DNA of 64,000 nt from Hormiphora californensis (taxonomy: Eukaryota; Ctenophora; Tentaculata; Cydippida; Pleurobrachiidae), in the NCBI GenBank assembly GCA_020137815.1, contig CM035360.1, forward strand, positions 7,269,743-7,333,742, read 5' to 3'. The notes below the pieces were generated by a model that saw only the letters and a list, made by a program, of their open reading frames with translations, did not search any database and was not told the origin of the DNA. The position numbers were made by a program, and so were the translations under genes. Of this stretch, positions 12,280 to 29,623 are shown piece after piece (positions within the stretch are counted from its first letter, which is position 1; every line of letters starts with the position of its first letter).

Positions 12280-12830
12280 ATGCGTTTTTCCGGCTCGCGC
12301 CCCGCTCCCCTCTCCGTCCCCGCTCTCTCTCGCTCTCTCTCTCTGTCTCGCTCTCTTCTCTGCGTTCGGCTCTCTCTCTCTCCTCTGCCTCTCTCTCCTC
12401 TCTCTCTCTCGCTCTCCTCCTCTCGTCTACTCTCTCTCTTTTTTCCTCGTCTCTGCTTCCCTCTCCCTCGCACTCTTCGCTCTCCTCTCTCCCTCTCTAT
12501 CTCTCTCTCCTCTCTCTCTCTCTTTCTCTCTCTCTCTCTTTGGTTACCTTTTTTTCTCTCTCTCTGTCTTCCTCTCTCTCTCTCTCTCTTCTCTCTCTTC
12601 TTCTCTCTCTCTCCTCTATCTCTCTCCGTCCTAGCTCTCTTCTCTCTCTCTCTCTCTCTCTCTCGCGGCTCTCTTCGTCTAGTGTCTCTCTCTCTCTCTC
12701 CACATCTCTGCGGCTCGCTCTCTCTCTCTCTATTTTTTTCCTCATCTCTCCTCTTTCTAGTCTCTCTCTCTCGCTCTCTCTCTCTCGCTCATCTCTCTAT
12801 CTCTCCTTCTCCTCTCTCTCTGTGTTCCTT
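11996..12830. repeat. Long (CT)n-rich low-complexity tract
   Basis: A short GA run is followed by about 770 bp of CT/CTCT with interruptions. The long Ser/Leu and Arg/Glu frames across it are artefacts of dinucleotide repeats. Confidence 0.97.
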
Positions 12831-13009
12831 ACTCGCTCCCGCTACAGAGCCTACCATACCTACCGATCTTACACATAGACAGAGAAACAGAGCGATACGA
12901 AAAACGAGGAATTTCCTAGGTGTTTTTAGTTTAGTGTACGTCGCTTTAGTAATCAATTAATTTTAAGCCATCCGTAGGATGGCCTGGGTCCACTAGTAGG
13001 GATGTAAAG

Positions 13010-13500
13010 CGATAGAAACCTTCCCCGAATCGTATCTCATATCCATCGTCTAACACTCCTGATTGGCTTCACCGAATCATGTTCCAGAGAGGGGCATAGG
13101 GTCTAGGGATGTAAAGCGATAGAAACCTTCACCGAATCGTGTTTCATATCGTCTAACACTCCTGATTGGCTTCCCCGAATCATGTTCCATTATATCTCGT
13201 ATCGTCTCACACCGCTAATAAGCTTCCCCGAATCGCATTCACATGCTTAGTACTCAGACCTGCCCTAAATTCAGACCTGCCCTAAATTGACCTGCCCTAA
13301 ATTGACCTGCCCTAAATTCAGACATGCCCTAAATTGACCTGCCCTAAATTCAGACCTGCCCTAAATTGACCTGCCCTAAATTCAGACATGCCCTAAATTG
13401 ACCTGCCCTAAATTCAGACCTGCCCTAAATTGACCTGCCCTAAATTCAGACCTGCCCTAAATTGACCTGCCCTAAATTCTGTCGAAGTTCTACCGACCTA
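13010..13500 (-). repeat. Right arm of outer element, with minisatellite
   Basis: CCTGCCCTAAATT units fill 13254-13480 and end at CTGTCGAAGTTCTACCGACCT. Next to them (13010-13250) are the CTTCCCCGAATC blocks. This is the uninterrupted mirror of the left arm. Confidence 0.9.
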
Positions 13501-13505
13501 CCAGA

Positions 13506-16200
<2,695 letters not shown>

Positions 16201-16222
16201 AATTACTATCGGGTTTCATAAA

Positions 16223-16418
16223 ATATGAACGTTTGTTAGCCTATCGCGTTATAGGTTTAAATCACCTCCCCCTCACCCTCGGCTGGCGCCTCGGGATCGG
16301 CGTCGGGATTTAAACCAGTTTAATCGCCCTGCCGGGCGATTAAACTCCAGTTGGCTGTCCCCAGCTCGCGCTGGGAACAGCCAACTTCATAACGCGCCAG
16401 TCTACAAACGTTCATACT
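16223..16418. repeat. Branched multi-hairpin element (three arms)
   Basis: Outer arms TGAACGTTTG...GCGTTATA and ATAACGCG...CAAACGTTCA enclose three consecutive hairpins. Hairpin 1 runs from GTTTAAATC to GATTTAAAC. Hairpin 2 is GTTTAATCGCCC / GGGCGATTAAAC with a 4-nt loop. Hairpin 3 has arms GTTGGCTGT...CCAGC and GCTGG...ACAGCCAAC. The layout resembles a cloverleaf. It abuts the 3' end of the F-box/WD40 gene. Confidence 0.85.
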
Positions 16419-16556
16419 TCATGTATCGGACCAGGGCGTTGTTTGTTCTGTACAAATAACAGTCTAACTTGGCAAGGCGTTGTTTCAGTGATCCAGCAAA
16501 TGAGGCACAATTACAGAGCTGATAGCGGTAAAATATTGTTCTAACGTTTGCAGTAC

Positions 16557-21397
<4,841 letters not shown>

Positions 21398-21663
21398 TGT
21401 AACTTGATAATATTTGATTTGATAAGAGCAGTTGCCATATAAGGCGTGAACCCCTTTCAACCTTCAGGGACCCTACGCACGAGGGTCAGTGGAAATGACC
21501 GAGTGGAAGGGCAAGAGAGAGAAACACGATGCTAAGAGTGAGGTGAACAGCAGTGAGGTGGAGAGGGAGCACTTGAACAGGGGGGAAAGGGAAGGAAATG
21601 GAGAAGGGATATACTCCATTTTCTTCAACTGTTCACCCCCCAAAGTCGTGAGCGGAATTATTA

Positions 21664-22538
21664 GAGTGATCCATAATGATTTTCAATCGCCCCTTCTGAG
21701 TCCACATTGGTACTGGGGACCAAAAAATTTTACAGAAGCGATCAGTTTGGCCAATTTTGGAACCCATTGACCATGTTTGAAGTTCATGATGGTTTTACGT
21801 AACCGGTGACGGACAATTTTTGAAGTTCAGCTTTTTTGCGGTCTACGTGCCCAAAAATCAGGTCTCAATGTTAGCCTTGTAGAAGCCGTCAACACATACA
21901 GATCGACTCAGGGCTCCTTGTAGGGCTAGAATGACCTCTTTTGAGGATATTTGAGGAAAATCAAGTTCTTTCGATTTTCACCCTTGATTTTGTGGGCTAT
22001 TTTTAGATTTCAGTCAAAAAGCACTTTTTTTCACTTTGAATTGCTGTCACCCTGGACCTAGTCGGTCTTTTGTCAAGATTTAGCGCTCAAAATATGAATT
22101 AAACCATGCTCTACATGATCCTAAAGTTTATTGATGGTTTTGAGTGTCTTAGAAGGTCTAAAAAAAGTCGCCCAAAAATGGGCAAATTTTTCTGGCTTTT
22201 GGGGCCATATTTTGAGCAATTATTAGCCCCCTACTCCAATCCCGCAACTTTTTCGGCCCATAAAAACTGATAGAATGGACTACTTCATGTGCAAAATAGG
22301 TCATTTCCCAAAATTTTTGCTTCCATTTTGAAGATTTTTTGGAAAGTGAGACGGTATTTTGGTCAACCACTTGGAAATGGGGTGTAGCCTTGAGAAAAAA
22401 GTTTACCAGGTCTTTACTAAGGATGTTAGTAGACCGAAATTGTGTCTGGAACAAGATCCTATAAAAATTTTATGGCCCCGATAAACATGAATATGAAGCA
22501 AAAAAATCGCAATTGAAAATCATTATGGATCATTCTGA
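21664..22538. mobile_element. Non-autonomous element with 28-bp inverted ends
   Basis: The left end AGAGTGATCCATAATGATTT and onward is matched by the right end in reverse complement (AGAATGATCCATAATGATTT), with two mismatches over 28 bp. The interior (about 820 bp) is AT-rich with no credible ORF. No clean target duplication was seen. Confidence 0.75.
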
Positions 22539-22894
22539 TATTTTATGCGTTTATCACATGTTCATCATCATCATCATACAAATATTTAATATTCCGCTTT
22601 GCAGTCTACTGCTAGAAGAGCACTTACATATGCTAAATCACACACAGGCAAAACTAACGACTTTCTAAAGCGGTGGAGCCTACTTCGAATCGCTCGGTAA
22701 CACACATTATTGTATAAGCCCAGGCCATTCGAAGGAGGCTCCAATACACACAATTCAAGAAACTAATTAGAATAATTAATGCCTGTTGTCAATTAAGTCC
22801 TTGTATATACAATTTATATAACTATAAGAGTCCAGATCTTCATGCATTAGATAATTAGTTAATATATGATTAGATGACTGGTTAAAATGGTCTA

Positions 22895-23145
22895 TTACTT
22901 TTTAGTGCACGAGGCCGAAGGCCGAGTGCTCTAAATACAACAATAATGAACCGAGACCGACAGGTCGAGGTAGATCCTTTTACTTAGCTGCCGAGCCTGC
23001 GAGGCACGCTAAGTGTAACTACTGAGCGAGCCTGCGAGCTCTGTAGTTGTACTTTTGGGCCGAGCCTGCGAGGCCTAAAAGTGAAAGAATCTTTAACATT
23101 ATTGTTGTGTAATAGAGCATGTAAAAGCAGTCATCTAATTTTATT
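22895..23145. repeat. Branched multi-hairpin element (four arms)
   Basis: The outer pair ACAACAATAATG and CATTATTGTTGT encloses three hairpins sharing the core CGAGCCTGCGAG but with different stems: CTTAGC/GCTAAG, ACTACTGAG/CTCTGTAGT and ACTTTTGGGCC/GGCCTAAAAGT. A fourth hairpin with core GGCCGAAGGCC precedes them. The shared loops and distinct stems suggest repeated duplication with compensating change. Confidence 0.85.
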
Positions 23146-23154
23146 AGATGATTT

Positions 23155-23211
23155 TGGAAACAAACTGAGTGAAAGAGATAAAGATTGAGTGAGAGAGAGA
23201 GAGAAAGAGAA

Positions 23212-23270
<59 letters not shown>

Positions 23271-23452
23271 TGTGCAGTAGTCACTACTGCACAGTGCACA
23301 CGCCCTAACCCTTATCTTTTCTTCCCCTCTGCAACTATAGGTCACGTGATCGTCACGTGATGGCACCACACCAATGAGCGTCCTGCATCTGCTTTCCCTC
23401 TCTGCCTTCGATTCTCTCTTTTCCTATCTCTCTCTCTCACACACACACACAC

Positions 23453-23537
<85 letters not shown>

Positions 23538-23575
23538 TAATCTTTATCCCGTTCACTCAGTTTGTAATGTTTGTA
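23155..23575. repeat. Palindromic repeat carrying (GA)n and (CT)n
   Basis: AAACAAACTGAGTGAA...GATAAAGATT at 23158-23188 is matched in inverse at 23536-23572. A (GA)n tract sits inside the left arm and a (CT)n tract inside the right. Another inner inverted repeat (GGCGTGTGCAGTAGT / ACTACTGCAC...ACACGCC) lies at 23267-23305. Confidence 0.85.
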
Positions 23576-23599
23576 ATGTTCACACTGTGTGCGTGTGAC

Positions 23600-24480
23600 T
23601 AGAAAGTGTTTAATTTTTCACATACCACTGCAGCGGTATTTTACTTTATAATTACTAGTGTTTTTGCAGTGGTCTAAAATTTCACAGTACACTTTAACCA
23701 CCGGAAACGGTGTACTGTGAAAACTTAGATAACCGGTTAAAATTGTCTAATAAATTAGTAGTTAATAAGTTAGTTAAAAACACGCATACACACATACTTC
23801 ACTTCACACTTATGTCTTATTTCGCAATTTAAACCTCTGATTAAATAACATGGCACAGTTTGTAATTGTCTATGAAACGGGATCAGTTCATATACATTTC
23901 GTCACAGTTTTGGGCCACCCATTCATGACTCCTTTGCACATCCACTATCCCTAGCCTCCCTAGTCGCCACTAAATAATGCTAGCGTGTCCCCCGTACTTT
24001 CAACTGTACCCAGGATGATGCTTGATCTCGGACTACTAGGAAACTCAAGACTTGAGGAAACTTCAATGACCTAATTACTGAAAAAGGGGAGAGAAACGGC
24101 CCGCTTGCGGGTGTTTAGGTTACGTGTTAGTGGACAGTTTACTGTCTAGTATAACTAATATCTCTAGACACTACTAAAGGGGGTCGAGGATTGAAACTAC
24201 ATATTAATTACTTGCCCTACTCAATCCTCTGTCTAAGGGTTCAGCTCATGATATTGTCACGATAAGCCCATCCTATCGTCCTTAACACCTGAAAATATTT
24301 TGCACCGGAGGTGGTGATTTAATTGTCAGTCGGAACCTCCGTATGCAGGCTGGCTCTGTGTATTGGAAAGTATAGTACTTGACAATACACAGCGCCATAC
24401 CATGGTGTGGGTCGTTTATTGTTCATATCGAGTGTTACTCTACTGTCATTGTCAAAGTAAGTCTGCAGGGAGGGGGAGGG
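23600..24480. other. No gene seen; small hairpins
   Basis: A hairpin TTTCACAGTACAC / GTGTACTGTGAAA lies at about 23679-23721, with CCACTGCAG / CTGCAGTGG-like arms just upstream. Otherwise anonymous AT-rich DNA. Confidence 0.55.
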
Positions 24481-25231
24481 TGGGCTTTTTTTTCTTTTCT
24501 TTTTTTTTTTTTTCCTTTTTTTTTCTTCTTTCTTTTTATTGCCTCTTTTTTTTTTTTTTTTTTTTTTTTGATTTTTTAGCCCAGGCTCTTTTTTTACCGA
24601 GTTCTGGGGATCCGTCACATAAAAAGAAACCAATCAATCAACTCGAGTCTCCAAGTCTCCACTTTCTAGAACAATACGGAAAGTATTCAACTGGCCACCA
24701 GACACACAAACAACCTCCTCTATATCTCCTGACTCCCTACTCCCTAGTCCCTAATAACTCTAAAAATTCAACGAATTCCTTTTATCACAATAGTACAACT
24801 CCTCACACATCAACTCCGGGAACAACTCGAAAACCCTTAGACCAGTACGATACTGACTCACACATCAACTCCAAACTAACATCAGAAAAACTCCCTACAC
24901 ACACATACAACAAGCTGGGATTCCTTTACTAAATTGTCTTCTGAAAACATTACACACACCGACAAACTCTTACGACAACAGACTTTAATCACTCTCCATT
25001 ATAAGCCCTCTGGAAAAGATGAGTCTTGAGGAGCACCTTGAAGCGGTCTTCTGAAGTTTCCTCCCTTAATTGTCTTGGTAGTTCATTCCACAGCTGGGGT
25101 CCAGCTATCGAGAGTCTTCTTTCAAAGTAATACAAGGTTTTTAATTGTTTACTAATAGTTTCATGCTTTCGCAATCGTCAGAACAATGCTTGCAAATTTT
25201 AAAACGTTCAACTTCCTCTTCGACTCCTTCA

Positions 25232-27408
25232 TCAAACCGTTTGTTGAAGTGATGCCAGGTGTCCTCTCCGGTGGGGACATTTGTTAAGAAGCTCCCCTTT
25301 CTTGTTAATTAGTCCTTTCCTCGTTAATATTGCGAACTTTTCAGCCAGGCATAGAGAGCAGGTGATGTTGCCTGGGCGGTATGGTGGAGCTTTGGCGATG
25401 ATCTGCCATGTTATGTCATACGTTATCTGTCTGTCATGGAGGCTCCAAACTAGTTTGGAGAGTTCTGTCGCTGTCCTGTGTTTGTCGTGTATTATTGTCG
25501 CCATGTGACCATTGAACCTGGTTTTGAATGACCCACCCGTCATTCCCACATATTTCTGTTCTACCCCGTCGCTGTGTTTGATTAGTGCTTCGTAGACTAC
25601 ACCGGATTTCAGGCATGTGTTTCCCACAGGACAGTTTTCTGGAATTCTGCAGTTACACAGGCGTTCACTCTGTTTTTCCTCATCCTCCGCTTTCTTGAGT
25701 ATCGCTTTGTTGTGAGACTTCACTATCCCGTCCATGTTTATCATACATGAGTACGAAAGTTTTATTGTTTTCTTGTTGAACAATGCGTGGAATGGATGTT
25801 GTGGTGGGAAGTGCAGTCTGACCAATTCAAAGAATCGTTCTCCGATGTTAGTGGCGACGTTCTTGCTGAAGGGTGGATTATACCAGATGATTTTTCTTTG
25901 CCTTTTCCTGTTTTTGGGTTTTCCGGTTCTTCCTCTTTGTTCGTACATTAACTCCTTGCTGTATCCTGCTGTTTTCAAGGCTGCCTGGTATTCCTCTTTT
26001 GCTCCTTCGAATTCCTCCTCGGTACTGGATATGCAGCTAAGGCGTTTTTGTATCGATGCTGGAATGTTTTTAGTATCGATGATGGGTGGTTGGAAGCACG
26101 TTTCACGTAGGCGATGTTGCTGTTGGGTTTTTTGTACGGTTTGTAGCTTCCGTTTATCGCTGATAGTGTTACATCCAGTATGTTGACTATCTTTCCTGTT
26201 TGTTCCACTGTTATCTTTAATTGATTGTTTTTGAAGATCTTGTGGAGCGCTTTTGTTATTTTGGTTATCTCAGGACCGTTGCTGTTTTCTACGTAGATTA
26301 GGCCGTCGTCGCGGTACAGTCCACAGTTGCTTCCCTTGTGATTTGTTTCCAGGTACTGTTGCACCTGCCCTAGTAGGAAGAGTCCTGTTAGATCCGCTGC
26401 TTCTGCCCCGTCCAACGCTCCCATGGTGATGTCGAAATCGCTGTTCTTTTTCCTCCAAACTTTTCCATTGCTGAATAGCACGCTTTTCCTGCATGATTTG
26501 ATGGTCTCAGTCTGTTCCGCACTGATATCGGTGTACCTTTTAGCGAAATCGAGTGATCTATCCATCAGTTGCTCTGATATTGATGGATAGAATTCGCAGA
26601 TGTCAAACTGGATCAGTGATGCTTTTTTGGGTGTTGGGTTGTTGCGATGTTTAGAGGAGAACCAGTTGATCATTTCCTGGGTACTTATCCATTGTGCTAG
26701 GCCGGTTTTTTGTTTGCACTCCTTTATTATTCCTTCTGTGATCCTCTTGCTCACTCTTCCTACTTGGTTGGATGCTGGGTTGATGAGGCGGCATTTTGGG
26801 TTGTTTTGAAAATTTTCCTTGTGATCCTTTATTGTCAGAAATGCCTCCGCTTCACTGTGTTTTTCCATTCGGTCCTCTAGTTTTAGTGAATTTGCGTGTT
26901 TTCGGATGTTGGCGTTTATTTTGGCCAGGTTGTTAGTTCTGTCTGTCGTGTAGTCTTTTGTAATGTTATTTTGTAATAATTGTTTGTAGTCTGTCAAGCT
27001 CACACCATACCTGTTGTTGGTCTTGTCCGCGTTGATGATGATGTCTTTCCTCTCTTTTATCCTCTTGGCTTCTTTTCCCATCTCAAGAAGTTTTGGATCT
27101 TGTATCTTCCTGAACTCGACATTTCCGATGAGGTGGTAGATGTCTCTTTCGAAGGGTTTTAGAAGTTCATGGGTGGGTGGAGTTTTTGTTGATTTGAAAT
27201 CACTTCTGAGGATTTTTAGTTGAGGGTCGTCGTCTCCTCCGTCATCAAATTCCTGCTGATCTTCTTTCCTCTCGAACCAGAAAACTTTCCAACGAATATT
27301 CTTCAAGAATTTTTCTGTCTGTAGGATTAGCTTTTTGATGTATTGGGATTTTGACGGGAGAGGGATGTCTTTGCCGTTGAAGTTTAGTTGAAGTTTTTCC
27401 AGTATCAT
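25232..27408 (-). pseudogene. Penelope-like RT/GIY-YIG protein, one-base deletion
   Basis: Nearly identical to the plus copy at 29624-31801, but split into two frames (27408-25975 and 25978-25232). The A6 run in the plus copy at about 30960-30966 is A5 here (around 26068-26073), which shifts the frame after SSILK. The RT domain with YRDDGL is in the first frame; the Cys-rich and GIY-YIG part is in the second. Only a few other differences are visible, for example at 25490-25497, so the two copies separated recently. Confidence 0.93.
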
Positions 27409-28005
27409 GTTTGCCTTGAAAAGTGCTCAACTGTGGGATTCCACTGGAGCTTGTATCTTTGCTTATAAAGGGATTGCTGGTAAAGCGCTCGACAGGATCA
27501 AGATTCTGGAGCTGATTACAAAGTAATACAAGGTTTTTAATTGTTTACTAATAGTTTCATGCTTTCGCAATCGTCAGAACAATGCTTGCAAATTTTAAAA
27601 CGTTCAACTTCCTCTTCGACTCCTTCATCAAACCGTTTGTTGAAGTGATGCCAGGTGTCCTCTCCGGTGGGGACATTTGTTAAGAAGCTCCCCTTTCTTG
27701 TTAATTAGTCCTTTCCTCGTTAATATTGCGAACTTTTCAGCCAGGCATAGAGAGCAGGTGATGTTGCCTGGGCGGTATGGTGGAGCTTTGGCGATGATCA
27801 TTCAAAACCAGGTTCAATGGTCACATGGCGACAATAAGACACGACAAACACAGGACAGCGACAGAACTCTCCAAACTAGTTTGGAGCCTCCGTGACAGAC
27901 AGATAACGTATGACATAACATGGCAGATCATCGCCAAAGCTCCACCATACCGCCCAGGCAACATCACCTGCTCTCTATGCCTGGCTGAAAAGTTCGCAAT
28001 ATTAA

Positions 28006-29308
28006 GGGTACGCTAACCAAAATTTTTTTTTCGAGTGCAGGGAAATCTCTCACCGCAGGGTTGTAGGCCATGCCAAGGAGACCTCAAATATGCAATTTTA
28101 GCCCTCAAGTCGAATTCATATTTTTGCTACAGCCGTTTTAAAATCGTCTTGAAAATTTCTGAAAAGACGTTTTTGATACCCTAAAAATACATTTTCAGGG
28201 CTAGAAGCTTAAAATTTTGGGGATTTGAAGGGGATAGGAAGGTTTATCGACACAAAATTTTTTATTGAAATCGGTGATGATTTTCGGTCGTGAGATTGAT
28301 TTACTTTTTTCCCTCTTAAAGGCCCTATTTAGCAAAGTTCCGAAAGTTTGTGAAGGCTGTGAATTGGTGAAAAGTTGCGTCTAACGATTATCTAAGTGGC
28401 CACAAATTTTTGGCGTGTCCTTATTTGAGACAAGCTGTACAGAGCTTTTTTTGTGAAAGCCGTTTTTTTAGAAATAAAGAAATAGCCTGTATCTCAAAAA
28501 CGACTAATTTTAGAGACCTGAGACCAAGCTTAATCGATTCAGAAGGTCCGATTTTGGGGGGGTCTTCTGAGAGACATTTTTCTCCTACTTCAACGGTTTT
28601 CGCTGTAATTGCGAAAAACAAATCCTTTGAAGAGGGCAAAAGAGGAGTTCCGACAGCAGCTGCTTCGTGCTGCTTTTCCACCTTCTTGCTAAATCCTTTT
28701 TCGCAATTACAGCGAAAACCGTTGAAGTAGGAGAAAAATGTCTCTCAGAAGACCCCCCCAAAATAGGACCTTCTGAATCGTTTAAGCTTGGTCTCAGGTC
28801 TCTAAAATCAGTCGTTTTTGAGATACAGGCTATTTCTTTATTTCTAAAAAAACGGCTTTCACAAAAAAAGCTCTGTACAACTTGTCTCAAATAAGGACAC
28901 GCCAAAAATTTGTGGCCACTTAGATAATCGTTAGACGCAACTTTTCACCAATTTACAGCCTTCACAAACTTTCGGAACTTTGCTAAATAGGGCCTTCAAG
29001 AGGGAAAAAAGTAAATCAATCTCACGACCGAAAATCATCACCGATTTCAATAAAAAATTTTGTGTCGATAAACCTTCCTATCCCCTTCAAATCCCCATAA
29101 TTTTAAGCTTCTAGCCCTGAAAATGTATTTTTAGGGTGTCAAAAACGTCTTTTCAGAAATTTTCAAGACGATTTTAAAACGGCTGTAGCAAAAATATGAA
29201 TTCGACTTGAGGGCTAAAATTGCATATTTGAGGTCTCCTTGGCATGGCCTACAACCCTGCGGTGAGAGATTTCCCTGCACTCGAAAAAAAATTTTGGTTA
29301 GCGTACCC
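28006..29308. mobile_element. Palindromic TTAA element
   Basis: Starts GGGTACGCTAACC and ends GGTTAGCGTACCC, with TTAA on both sides (28002-28005 and 29309-29312). The full-length Penelope copy at the same place reads ATATTAACGAGG without interruption, which proves the insertion and the TTAA duplication. The two halves are inverted copies of about 630 bp around a short centre (about 28640-28690). TTAA duplication is known for piggyBac and Kolobok. There is no transposase; the open frames inside are palindrome artefacts. Confidence 0.95.
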
Positions 29309-29623
29309 TTAACGAGGAAAGGACTAATTAACAAGAAAGGGGAGCTTCTTAACAAATGTCCCCACCGGAGAGGACACCTGGCATCACTTCAACAAACGGT
29401 TTGATGAAGGAGTCGAAGAGGAAGTTGAACGTTTTAAAATTTGCAAGCATTGTTCTGACGATTGCGAAAGCATGAAACTATTAGTAAACAATTAAAAACC
29501 TTGTATTACTTTGTAATCAGCTCCAGAATCTTGATCCTGTCGAGCGCTTTACCAGCAATCCCTTTATAAGCAAAGATACAAGCTCCAGTGGAATCCCACA
29601 GTTGAGCACTTTTCAAGGCAAAC

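Larger units (their letters stand above)
4598..13500. mobile_element. Outer inverted-repeat element hosting nested insertions
   Basis: The left arm (4598-4762, then 7158-7287, then 11153-about 11205) is the reverse complement of the right arm (about 13085-13500). Shared landmarks in order are AGGTCGGTAGAACTTCGACAG, an ATTTAGGGCAGGT minisatellite, GTCTGAGTACTA, GCATGTGAATG, ATTCGGGGAAGC, CCAATCAGGAGTGTT and GGTTTCTATC...CATCCCTAGACCCTAT. The left arm is split by two insertions (4763-7157 and 7288-11152). The right arm shows the unbroken order, so it acts as an internal empty-site control. The centre holds an inverted repeat and CT-rich DNA, and I see no transposase. No clear target duplication flanks the ends, so the class is unknown; a minisatellite-bearing foldback or Helitron-like non-autonomous element are both possible. 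Confidence 0.75.

Noticed and set aside
11990-12960. Long Ser/Leu- and Arg/Glu-rich open frames
   Set aside because: They are translations of (CT)n/(GA)n microsatellite. The same applies at 15.3, 20.3, 23.2, 50.4, 52.0 and 57.4 kb.
28410-28905. Two 106-residue frames on opposite strands
   Set aside because: They are mirror translations of the palindromic TTAA element's arms.
29390-29420. Hammerhead ribozyme in the Penelope terminal region
   Set aside because: Penelope-like elements can carry hammerhead motifs, and TTTGATGAAGGAGTCGAAG at about 29400 and 31799 looks similar. The essential C of CUGAUGA is a U and the GAAA is GAAG, so I do not call it.
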